Source: JAXGXQ01 sp040772685
Lineage (GTDB): Bacteria; Bacillota; Clostridia; Saccharofermentanales; UBA5734
Length of the DNA: 64,000 nucleotides
NCBI GenBank assembly: GCA_040772685.1
Contig: JAXGXQ010000004.1
Coordinates: 124,001 to 188,000 of the forward strand
Direction of reading: 5' to 3'
A program made the translations under genes and the position numbers. Numbering within the stretch: position 1 is the first letter of the stretch; each line of letters opens with the position of its first letter. Shown here piece after piece: positions 26,452 to 34,427 of the stretch. Under the pieces are notes generated by a model that saw only the letters and a program-made list of their open reading frames with translations, had not been told where the DNA came from and ran no database searches.

Positions 26452-28830
26452 ATGGCTAAGATACCTGATCTAGATAAACAGATACGCCATCAACTGCTGG
26501 CTGAAGCTGCCAGAAACGTCGATAATGCTTCTCAGCACGATTTTTGGATGGCATTGGGAAGAACATTTATTGCTTACATTGCTGAAGATTGGGAGCAAAC
26601 GAAACAAAAATACCAAAATGGCAAACAAGCGCATTATTTTTCCGCTGAATTCCTGGAAGGCCGTTCTTTGTTAAATAATCTGGTTAATACCGGAGTGTTT
26701 GAAGATGTCAGGGACACATTAAGTGAAATGGGTCAGGACCTCGCAGAAATAACCGAGGTTGAAATCGATCCCGGCCTGGGTAATGGCGGTCTTGGCCGCC
26801 TGGCCGCCTGCTTTTTAGATTCCTGTGCTACCAAAAACCTGCCAGTGACCGGTTACGGTATTCTTTACCGCTACGGTTTGTTCCGCCAGGCAATTGAAAA
26901 TGGTTTCCAGAAGGAATATCCGGATGCCTGGATGGAAGAGGGATATCCCTTCATTATCCGGCGTGAGGAAGAGCGTGAACTGGTTCACTACGAGGACATG
27001 GATGTTTATGCTGTGCCATACGATCTGCCGATTACCGGTTATGGCACGAAAAACGTCAATACTTTGCGCTTGTGGAAAGCTGAGCCAGCCCAGGAATTCG
27101 ACTTCAATCTGTTTAATTCCCAGCGTTTTGATGACGCTGTGATTGAGCGCAACCGGGTGAACGATATCTATCGAGTGCTATATCCCAACGATTCTTCTTA
27201 CGACGGGAAGGTATTGCGGGTGCGCCAGCAGTATTTCTTTGTCTCGGCCTCTTTGCAGTCACTGGTCAAGCAGTTTGAAAGAATCCATGGCAACGACTGG
27301 GCCAGGTTCTCTGATTTTCATACGATTCAATTGAACGATACCCATCCGGTAATCGGAATTTTGGAGCTGATGCGGATTCTAACAGACGAAAAGAAACTTG
27401 ACTGGGATACCGCCTGGAAAGTTACCCAAAATACATTTGCCTATACCAACCATACAATTCTGGCCGAAGCTTATGAGAAGTGGGAAGTCGGCATCTTCCA
27501 ATTCCTTTTCCCGCATCTGCTGGATATTTTATACCGGATCAATGAAATGTACCGGCTGGAAGCAGCTGCAGCTGGGTTCAACAGCCATGAAGTAGATGAG
27601 ACAGCCCCGTTCGGCAGCGGCAGGATACGCATGGCCTGGCTGGCTTGTTACGGCTCATTTTCGATAAATGGTGTTGCAGCCATGCACACCAGTATTCTCA
27701 AGAATGAGACTCTGCGTCAGTTCTACCGCCTCTGGCCGGAAAAGTTCAGGAATAAAACCAATGGCGTAACCCCGCGCCGCTGGCTGCGGATGTCGAATCC
27801 TGCTTTAGCCGGATTTTTAACGGAAAGACTGGGCAGCGATGCCTGGGTGACTGACTTAAGCCAGCTCAGGAAACTGGAAAACGACAAGAATGATGAAGCC
27901 CTGATGAACCGACTGCTTGAGATTAAACACGCTAACAAAGTCGCGCTGGCAAAGTTCATTAAGGAAACAGAAGGGATCACGGTTAACCCCAACTCGATTT
28001 TTGACATTCAGATTAAGCGTCTGCATGAATACAAGCGCCAGCTGCTCAATGCCCTCTTGATTTTGGATGACTACTTTATGCTGAAAGCGAATCCCAAAGC
28101 GGATTATACGCCGCGCGTCTGCATTTTTGGAGCCAAAGCGGCACCCGGTTATTTTCGGGCCAAGGCGATTATCAAATTCATTAACGAAATCGCCAGGCTG
28201 GTCAACAACGATCCGGCAATCGGTGATCGCCTCAAGGTGGTTTTCCTGCATAATTATAATGTTTCGCGTGCTGAGCGCCTGTTTTCTGCGGCCGATATTT
28301 CCGAGCAGATTTCAACCGCAGGCATGGAGGCCTCAGGCACAGGTAATATGAAATTTATGCTTAATGGCGCGATTACTCTTGGTACGCTTGACGGCGCTAA
28401 TGTTGAAATTCTGGAAGAAGTAGGGGCCGAGAATTGCTACATTTTCGGCTGCCGTGCCAACGATATGCAAGCAACAAGAGAGTATTACAATCCGCAGTGG
28501 CAGTACTATAATATCCCCGGGCTCAAACGCTGCATTGATACTTTGATTGATGGCACTTTCAGTGACAGAGGCAGCGGCATGTTCAGTGATTTGTACAACT
28601 CCTTGCTTAACGGCACAAACTGGGAGCGGGCAGACGTGTTTTATGTCCTGGGTGATTTTGACGATTACCGCAAAACGCATCGGCTCATTGAAAAAGATTA
28701 TCGCAATAAAGCTGAGTGGGCCCGCAAATGCTGGACAAATATTGTCCGCAGCGGCCGGTTCAGTTCCGATCGAACGATCAGCGAATATGCTGCTGAAATC
28801 TGGCGAGTACGGGAAACGCCGATAGCCTGA
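26452..28830 (+). CDS. glgP: Glycogen/starch phosphorylase
   Basis: 792 residues of GT35 phosphorylase, releasing glucose-1-phosphate from alpha-1,4-glucans with pyridoxal phosphate. Family features are EFLEGRSLLNNL near the start, LGNGGLGRLAACFLDS, FTNHT-like FAYTNHTILAEA, QIKRLHEYKRQ, and the cofactor lysine in GTGNMKFMLNGA (about residue 636). The ATG at 26452 follows GGAGG by five bases; an in-frame TTG at 26416 is less likely. It stands alone, without other glycogen genes, and converges on a phosphoesterase gene with one base between the two stops. Confidence 0.97.
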   Translation: MAKIPDLDKQIRHQLLAEAARNVDNASQHDFWMALGRTFIAYIAEDWEQTKQKYQNGKQAHYFSAEFLEGRSLLNNLVNTGVFEDVRDTLSEMGQDLAEITEVEIDPGLGNGGLGRLAACFLDSCATKNLPVTGYGILYRYGLFRQAIENGFQKEYPDAWMEEGYPFIIRREEERELVHYEDMDVYAVPYDLPITGYGTKNVNTLRLWKAEPAQEFDFNLFNSQRFDDAVIERNRVNDIYRVLYPNDSSYDGKVLRVRQQYFFVSASLQSLVKQFERIHGNDWARFSDFHTIQLNDTHPVIGILELMRILTDEKKLDWDTAWKVTQNTFAYTNHTILAEAYEKWEVGIFQFLFPHLLDILYRINEMYRLEAAAAGFNSHEVDETAPFGSGRIRMAWLACYGSFSINGVAAMHTSILKNETLRQFYRLWPEKFRNKTNGVTPRRWLRMSNPALAGFLTERLGSDAWVTDLSQLRKLENDKNDEALMNRLLEIKHANKVALAKFIKETEGITVNPNSIFDIQIKRLHEYKRQLLNALLILDDYFMLKANPKADYTPRVCIFGAKAAPGYFRAKAIIKFINEIARLVNNDPAIGDRLKVVFLHNYNVSRAERLFSAADISEQISTAGMEASGTGNMKFMLNGAITLGTLDGANVEILEEVGAENCYIFGCRANDMQATREYYNPQWQYYNIPGLKRCIDTLIDGTFSDRGSGMFSDLYNSLLNGTNWERADVFYVLGDFDDYRKTHRLIEKDYRNKAEWARKCWTNIVRSGRFSSDRTISEYAAEIWRVRETPIA

Positions 28831-28831
28831 T

Positions 28832-29704
28832 TTAAGTGTCTGCTTCGGGCTCAACTATTAGCTCGAGCAGTGCCAGTTCCGGCAGGGAGAGAAAACGGAA
28901 TGGCAGCCAGACACAGCCTAACCCGCGCGTAATGTATCCCCGATAACCACGAATATTGAAGCTGCCGCGTGAATAACCCAGTTTTGGCAAACGGTCGCGG
29001 CGTAATAAACGAAATTCGAGCCTGAACGGCGCGTAGATCTGCCCGCCATGAAAATGACCGCCCAGAAGAAAGTCGGCGCCATTTACGGGCAGATCAAGTA
29101 CAGTATCAGGATTATGAACCAGCACAATATGGATGCCTGCAGCACCTGGCACCAGTTGTGCTTTTTCGATTAGTCTGTTTGCCGCTGACAAGTCAACCAC
29201 ACTTTTGCGCTTTAAACGCTGGTTAGCGAGGCCGCTGATCAGAACCTTAGTGCCGTCTGGTAAATCGAAATGCCGTTGCTCGTTCAACAGGACATGCAGC
29301 CCGGCCGCCCGCATCGTGGCGATAGCCCTGGGCCCGTCATGGTTGCCCGGTACTGCCAGGAATGGCGTGCCTGTTTCACGCAGCTTCGCGGCCAGATGCT
29401 TGAGAAAATTAGCTCCTTCGTCTGCCTTTTGATCTGTGCCCGCAACATCACCGGCAAAGAGGACTAAATCAACCGGGTGACGTTCCAGCTCGAGCGCAAC
29501 CTGCTCTGGTTTGATCCAGAGCTTGTCCGCATGCAGGTCGCTGATCAGAGCGATTCGCACAAGCTGTTTTTTGTTGCCTCTTTTGTGGTTGGCTGTTATT
29601 GCTTCGCGCGATACCGCCAGCGTGCGCGGTTCATAGAGTCCACGGGCCAGCAAAGCCAAGCCCAGCATGGCTGTAAAAATAATCAAATATTGCCAGAAAT
29701 TCAA
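28832..29704 (-). CDS. Membrane-anchored metallophosphoesterase (YkuE-like)
   Basis: 290 residues of the calcineurin-like fold. An N-terminal membrane segment (about residues 4-22) anchors it. All five metal motifs are visible: ISDLHADKLW, LVLFAGDVAG, VPGNHDG, VLVHNPD and LLGGHFHGGQIY. Relatives include YkuE and YaeI-type enzymes; the physiological substrate is unknown. It is convergent with glgP. Confidence 0.9.
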   Translation of the reverse strand: MNFWQYLIIFTAMLGLALLARGLYEPRTLAVSREAITANHKRGNKKQLVRIALISDLHADKLWIKPEQVALELERHPVDLVLFAGDVAGTDQKADEGANFLKHLAAKLRETGTPFLAVPGNHDGPRAIATMRAAGLHVLLNEQRHFDLPDGTKVLISGLANQRLKRKSVVDLSAANRLIEKAQLVPGAAGIHIVLVHNPDTVLDLPVNGADFLLGGHFHGGQIYAPFRLEFRLLRRDRLPKLGYSRGSFNIRGYRGYITRGLGCVWLPFRFLSLPELALLELIVEPEADT

Positions 29705-29796
29705 AATTCTTTGTTGCCTTTCAGTTCACTAAGGTTTTCTGATACTATATTGTACCAGTCAATGTACTGAAGTTGGACCGTTTGACGCCTGATTAA

Positions 29797-29826
29797 TTGC
29801 ATATTCAAAAAAGCTGTGTCTATAAT
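29797..29826 (+). promoter_or_regulatory. Putative sigma-A promoter for the YdbC/PC4 gene
   Basis: TTGCAT (29797-29802), an 18-base spacer and a perfect TATAAT (29821-29826), about 57 bases before the ATG at 29883. Confidence 0.6.
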
Positions 29827-29882
29827 TGGAGCAGTCATGAATGGCATCACCGAATTCAATAATAAAAAACAGGAGATCGAAA

Positions 29883-30131
29883 ATGGCAGAAAAAAAGGAA
29901 TTTAAATACGAACTCATCCGTACATTTGGCGTACTCAGCACAAACCAGCGAAATGGCTGGAGCCGCGAGGTTAATCTCGTTAGCTGGAATGACGCCCGCC
30001 CCAAAATTGATATCCGTGATTGGGCTCCCGATCACAGCAAAATGGGCAAAGGCGTCAGCATGACGACTGAGGAAGTTGCTGTACTTCGGGAAGTCCTCGC
30101 TGAAATTGAGCTGGACAGCCTCGACGAGTAA
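29883..30131 (+). CDS. YdbC/PC4-like single-stranded DNA-binding protein
   Basis: 82 residues. It matches the bacterial PC4/YdbC family: an N-terminal EFKYELIRTFGVLS strand, the GWSREVNLVSWN and KIDIRDWAPDHSKMGKG strands that form the ssDNA-binding face, and a C-terminal helix. Members bind single-stranded DNA and may act as transcription cofactors. I chose the ATG at 29883 because AGGAG lies six bases upstream; the frame is open further up but has no ribosome site there. A clear promoter precedes it. Confidence 0.9.
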   Translation: MAEKKEFKYELIRTFGVLSTNQRNGWSREVNLVSWNDARPKIDIRDWAPDHSKMGKGVSMTTEEVAVLREVLAEIELDSLDE

Positions 30132-30139
30132 CAATCGGC

Positions 30140-30201
30140 TTTAGAGCATGACGTAGCGTAATGTTTCCGGTTTAGAGCATGTCGTGACGCAATGTTTCCG
30201 G
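30140..30201. repeat. Two tandem imperfect 31-bp repeats at the ddh 3' end
   Basis: 30140-30170 and 30171-30201 match at 27 of 31 positions. The second copy holds the last ten codons and stop of ddh (minus strand). The first copy lies beyond the stop and would encode nearly the same tail, PETLRYVML and a stop, against PETLRHDML in the real gene. Confidence 0.9.
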
Positions 30202-31146
30202 GCTTAAAGGTGAAAGGTCGCCAATTGCCAAATCGAAAATCGTGATCGCACCTGTCCGGCCGCGTTCTTTCATGCGTACTACTGCCCGGACACAAGCAGC
30301 AAGTACACTGGCAGTAAACTCGGGGTTACTGTCGAGTGTGAGCTTCAACTCCATAACCTGGCGCTTACCCGGCGAGGTTTCGCCATTACGGATAACAAAG
30401 CCGCCATGCGGCAGCTCGCTGTGATTTGCAGCCAGCTCTTCAGCGCTGATGAAAGTCACTTTGGTTTCATAAGGCTCAAAGTAATCAGGCATAGTCACAA
30501 TCTGGCGGCGGATCTCAGCCTGATCAGCACCGGGTGCTGCTACCACGTAGCAGTCACGCCAGTGTTTTTCCCGGGCAGTCAGCTTGACTGGATCACCGGA
30601 GCGGGCAATTTTGAGTGCGGTATCAATCGGCATTGTATACTGGCGGGCATCAACTACTCCCGGAATGCGTCTGATCGCGTCAGAATGCCCCTGGCTCACA
30701 CCTTTGCCCCAGAAAGTAAAGTCCGTGCCGCTGGGCAGCGCGCTGTTGAACAAAACGCGTGTCAGGGAGAAAAGACCAGGATCCCAGCCAACTGAAATCA
30801 GTGACAGATTACCGCTGCTTTTGGCAGCCAGGTCAACCTTGGCGAAATACTCGGGTATGTGGCTGTGATTATCAAAGCTGTCAATTGTGTTGAACCACTG
30901 TGCCAGCATCGGCCCTTGCTCCGGTAGATCAGAAGCGGAACCCCCGCAGAGAACCATCACGTCAATGCGTCCGCGGTAGGATTCAACTTCATTCAGACTA
31001 ACAACCGGGGCGCCTGTCCGGGTTTTTATATCCTTGGGATTCCGCCTGGTAAAAACGGCGACCAGGTTATAATCAGGATTATGCTGCAGCGCGGTTTCAA
31101 GACCGCGTCCCAAATTACCGTAACCAACAATGCCCAAGTTAATCAT
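30172..31146 (-). CDS. ddh: meso-Diaminopimelate D-dehydrogenase
   Basis: 324 residues. It makes meso-diaminopimelate from tetrahydrodipicolinate in one NADPH-dependent step, feeding lysine and peptidoglycan synthesis. The Rossmann motif GIVGYGNLGRGLE opens the protein, VLCGGSASDLPEQGP and VGWDPGLFSLTR are strong family marks, as are FWGKGVSQGHSDAIRR and GVVDARQYTMP. The family is scattered among bacteria. The ATG at 31146 follows GGGGAGA. The 3' end is partly duplicated. Confidence 0.95.
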   Translation of the reverse strand: MINLGIVGYGNLGRGLETALQHNPDYNLVAVFTRRNPKDIKTRTGAPVVSLNEVESYRGRIDVMVLCGGSASDLPEQGPMLAQWFNTIDSFDNHSHIPEYFAKVDLAAKSSGNLSLISVGWDPGLFSLTRVLFNSALPSGTDFTFWGKGVSQGHSDAIRRIPGVVDARQYTMPIDTALKIARSGDPVKLTAREKHWRDCYVVAAPGADQAEIRRQIVTMPDYFEPYETKVTFISAEELAANHSELPHGGFVIRNGETSPGKRQVMELKLTLDSNPEFTASVLAACVRAVVRMKERGRTGAITIFDLAIGDLSPLSPETLRHDML

Positions 31147-31227
31147 ATGAATCTCCCCGTGTGGTGATGTTGCAGCAACAGCTGTTTTTCCGGCTGAAGA
31201 TGCTCAAATATGCAAGTTGACATCAGG

Positions 31228-31278
31228 ATTCTATCACATTTGCTGACGGTTGTCAGTCCCTCGCAGGTTGTTTAAAAT
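31228..31278. promoter_or_regulatory. Divergent promoters with overlapping -35 boxes (ddh / membrane protein)
   Basis: Plus strand: TTGTCA (31250-31255), 17 bases, TAAAAT (31273-31278). Minus strand: CTGACA (31251-31256), 17 bases, TAGAAT (31228-31233). The shared -35 lies in the perfect palindrome CTGAC-GGTT-GTCAG (31243-31256), so one bound protein could affect both genes. Predicted by eye. Confidence 0.45.
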
Positions 31279-31324
31279 GGTATAAGCTCCGCCGGACAGA
31301 CCGGCGGCAGGCGAGGAGGACATA

Positions 31325-31954
31325 ATGAAAAGCCAGACCCGTGCCCTGATAGTTTATTTGCTCGTTTTTGTACTTTTCAGCACAGCGTTCATGGGGCCTT
31401 TCCGTTATTTTTCTGAAGTAGTCACCAAAGCTGCCGCAGCTGTTACGGGGCTGTTGCCGATTGGCAGCGGCTGGTCTGCTGTTCTTCAGGCAGTGCTGCG
31501 TTCTTTGATTCTAACGCTATTGCTGCTGTTCGGCCGTAACCGCCAAAGCCACTATCTGGCCGCGATCTGCGCTCTGGTCGGCATGCTCTATCACCTTGTG
31601 ATAGCTGTTTTTACCCGCACCATTTACCCCGTTTCCTTATCAATCGCCATCGGCCTCGCCCTGGCACTGTTGTTCCTGCTCCTGCGGAGCCGGCGCCCCT
31701 CACTTTGGCTTGCCGACGGATTCATTCTTGCTGTGTCTGTAAGTCTGCTATATGACGGCGTGCTGGGGCCGCTCTTTAACCTGGTGAAGCTGCGGGCTGA
31801 CACTTTCTCGCCCTTATTCATCCTGCCGGAACAGTCTTTGATCAACCGGCTTGGCGGCCATCTGGGCTTGCCTGTTCTGGTCTGGTCTTTACTGATCGCA
31901 GTACTGGCATTGCTGCCGGTGATCTTGTGGTCGCGCGGCCGTCAGAAAGGCTGA
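31325..31954 (+). CDS. Multi-pass membrane protein of unknown function
   Basis: 209 residues, with about six hydrophobic helices and short polar loops. I do not recognise the family. GAGGAGG lies six bases before the ATG, so it is probably translated well. ligA starts seven bases after its stop, so the two share a transcript. Nothing in the sequence gives a substrate or partner. Confidence 0.75.
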   Translation: MKSQTRALIVYLLVFVLFSTAFMGPFRYFSEVVTKAAAAVTGLLPIGSGWSAVLQAVLRSLILTLLLLFGRNRQSHYLAAICALVGMLYHLVIAVFTRTIYPVSLSIAIGLALALLFLLLRSRRPSLWLADGFILAVSVSLLYDGVLGPLFNLVKLRADTFSPLFILPEQSLINRLGGHLGLPVLVWSLLIAVLALLPVILWSRGRQKG

Positions 31955-31961
31955 GTTTACT

Positions 31962-33968
31962 ATGGCAGACCAGGAAAGAATGCAGGAATTAAGAGAACTT
32001 ATCCGCTATCACAATAAGCTTTATTATGAGAATGACAGTCCCGAAATATCTGATTTTGCCTATGACGAATTACTGCAGGAACTAATTGAGCTTGAGGCGG
32101 AAAACCCCGAGCTTGTACCTGCTGATTCGCCAACAAAGCGAGTAGGCGGCAAAGCCCGCGCTGAATTTGCCAAATTTACGCACGAAGTACCACTGCAAAG
32201 CCTGACAGATGTTTTTTCGGAGGCAGAACTGCGGGCTTACATTTCCCAGTTGACTGAGAACGTAAAAAAACTGGGTGTGCCGAAGGCGGAATTTGTGGTG
32301 GAACGCAAAATTGATGGTCTTTCGGTTGCTCTGGTGTACGAAGACGGGCGATTTGTCAGCGGCGCAACTCGTGGCGACGGTTTTGTGGGCGAAACAATCA
32401 CAGCCAATCTAATGACAATTAACAGCTTGCCTCGACAGCTTAAGGATGCCCCGGCCCGCCTGATCATCCGCGGCGAAGTCTACATGTCGAATGAGGCGTT
32501 TATTAAGTTGAACGAGCAACAGGAAGAGAGCGGCGGGAAGATTTTTGCCAATCCCCGCAACGCAGCTGCCGGCTCACTGCGGCAGCTTGACAGTCGCATT
32601 ACCCGCAGCCGCAGCCTTGATATATTTGTGTTTAATATTCAGCTCAGCGAAGGCCGTCAATTTAAAACGCACTCTGAAACCCTGCATTATCTTGAAGAAA
32701 ATGGTTTTCCGGTTTTGCCGGAATACCAGGTTTGCCAAACCGCAGACGAAGTCTGGGCGGCGATAGAGCACATTGGCAAAATTCGCGGGTCACTCCCGTA
32801 TGGCATCGATGGCGCTGTTGTTAAAGTTAATGACCTTGCTTTGCGGGATCTGCTTGGTTCTACCAGCAGGGTGCCGCGTTGGGCAGTTGCCTATAAATAC
32901 CCGCCGGAACGCCAGGAAACACAAGTGCTGGATATTCAGGTGCAAGTAGGCCGAACCGGCCGCCTGACCCCTCTGGCCATCCTCAAGCCGACTCTGATAG
33001 CCGGCAGCACTGTCTCCCGGGCAACTTTGCATAACGAAAATTATGTCAGGGAAAAGGATATCCGCGTTGGTGACACGGTAATTATTGAAAAAGCAGGTGA
33101 TGTCATACCTGCAGTCGTCAGCGTTGTTCTGAGTAAAAGACCGCCCGATTCGGAACCTTTTGTCATGCCTGCCAACTGCCCTGTCTGCGGCTCCCATGTG
33201 AGCAGAGAAGACAACGAAGCAGAAAGCCGCTGTACTGGTGTGGACTGCCCTGCGCAGATCTTCAGACATATTCTGCATTTTGTCTCAAAAGAAGCGATGG
33301 ATATTGAAGGCCTGGGACCGGCGTTGATACAGCAGCTGCTGGACGCGAATCTGATCGCCAGCATCGCTGATATTTATCATTTGCCGGAAAAACGCACGGA
33401 ACTGTTGCAGCTGGAGCGTATGGGCGAGAAATCTGTTGATAACCTGATCACCGCGATTGACCGCTCACGTCTCAACCCGCTTGACCGTCTGATCAACGCG
33501 CTCGGAATCCGCAATGTTGGCCGCGAAGCCGCCCGGACTCTGGCTGCCCATTACGATTCAATTGATGCTATTGCAGCAGCCTCTGTAGAAGAACTTGCCG
33601 CCTTGCCTGATTTTGGCCTGATCACCGCCCGCTCGGTGCAGAGCTTTTTTGCTGAAACACAAACCCGCGAACTAATCGAAAAGCTGCGCCAGGCAGGTGT
33701 TCGTCTGGAGGCCGCTGCACGGCCTCAGCAACGCGGTAATGAGCTGGCAGGCAAAACCTATGTACTGACAGGCACATTGCCGGGAATGACCAGGGAAGAG
33801 GCCAGCGCCCTGATCAGCGCGCATGGCGGTAAGGTAAGCGGCAGCGTTTCCAAAAAAACTACTGCCGTGATTGCCGGCGAGGCAGCCGGCAGCAAGCTGG
33901 ACAAAGCGATAGCACTGGGAGTACCAGTGCTGTCGGAAGCTGATCTGCATAATTTAGTTGGCGAATAA
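31962..33968 (+). CDS. ligA: NAD-dependent DNA ligase
   Basis: 668 residues with the full LigA layout: domain Ia (YDELLQELIELEAENPEL), adenylation domain with the lysine motif VERKIDGLSVAL (near residue 115), OB fold, four-Cys zinc finger (CPVCG ... CTGVDCP, about residues 405-428), helix-hairpin-helix repeats and a C-terminal BRCT domain (GKTYVLTGTLPGMTR onward). It seals nicks in replication and repair. The start follows the membrane-protein stop by seven bases; the ribosome site is weak, which suits translational coupling. Confidence 0.98.
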   Translation: MADQERMQELRELIRYHNKLYYENDSPEISDFAYDELLQELIELEAENPELVPADSPTKRVGGKARAEFAKFTHEVPLQSLTDVFSEAELRAYISQLTENVKKLGVPKAEFVVERKIDGLSVALVYEDGRFVSGATRGDGFVGETITANLMTINSLPRQLKDAPARLIIRGEVYMSNEAFIKLNEQQEESGGKIFANPRNAAAGSLRQLDSRITRSRSLDIFVFNIQLSEGRQFKTHSETLHYLEENGFPVLPEYQVCQTADEVWAAIEHIGKIRGSLPYGIDGAVVKVNDLALRDLLGSTSRVPRWAVAYKYPPERQETQVLDIQVQVGRTGRLTPLAILKPTLIAGSTVSRATLHNENYVREKDIRVGDTVIIEKAGDVIPAVVSVVLSKRPPDSEPFVMPANCPVCGSHVSREDNEAESRCTGVDCPAQIFRHILHFVSKEAMDIEGLGPALIQQLLDANLIASIADIYHLPEKRTELLQLERMGEKSVDNLITAIDRSRLNPLDRLINALGIRNVGREAARTLAAHYDSIDAIAAASVEELAALPDFGLITARSVQSFFAETQTRELIEKLRQAGVRLEAAARPQQRGNELAGKTYVLTGTLPGMTREEASALISAHGGKVSGSVSKKTTAVIAGEAAGSKLDKAIALGVPVLSEADLHNLVGE

Positions 33969-34039
33969 GGAATTTGCCGCTGCCTGAAATAATCCTGTTT
34001 CAGCTTTAAACAGTTACTTTAATTCTAACAACCTTTGGT

Positions 34040-34426
34040 TTACTCCAGCACCTCGCGCAAATACTTGTACAGGTGATCACGCGTGACTGTGCTGATGACA
34101 TGTTCCATGCGACAGGCATCCTGCTCGGCTGTTTCTTCGTCAATACCGAGTATTTCGACTAGAAAGCGCTTTATCCTGGTATGCCGGCGAAAAATCTCGG
34201 CAGCACGTTCTTGCCCGGTTTGAGTCAGCCGGATGGCACCATAAGGCTCCTGCTCAACCAGACCGGCTTCACGCAGAATCCCAACAGCTTTATTGACACT
34301 GGCTTTCGATACTTGCAAATGCTCGGCCAGGTCCACGGAGCGGGTCGCGCCTTGCTCATCGCGCAATTCGAAAATTGCTTCGAGGTAATCCTCATTGGCT
34401 GCCGAGAGCGGATATTTCGTTTCCAT
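34040..34426 (-). CDS. DtxR-family metal-dependent transcriptional regulator
   Basis: 128 residues. The N-terminal winged helix (YLEAIFELRDEQGATRSVDLAEHL, then VSKASVNKAV) and the dimer/metal-binding helices with AEQDACRMEHVIS (Cys-x-x-Glu-His) are those of DtxR/MntR regulators; the SH3-like third domain is absent, as in MntR. It should bind Fe(II) or Mn(II) and repress transport genes. The ATG at 34426 lies just after the feoB stop, with AGGAG inside the feoB end; the longer upstream frame is feoB sequence read in another frame. Third gene of the feo operon, so probably autoregulated. Confidence 0.92.
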   Translation of the reverse strand: METKYPLSAANEDYLEAIFELRDEQGATRSVDLAEHLQVSKASVNKAVGILREAGLVEQEPYGAIRLTQTGQERAAEIFRRHTRIKRFLVEILGIDEETAEQDACRMEHVISTVTRDHLYKYLREVLE

Positions 34427-34427
34427 T

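Noticed and set aside
33981..34006. Hairpin CTGAAA/TTTCAG after ligA as terminator
   Set aside because: Short stem and no T run on either strand; too weak to annotate.
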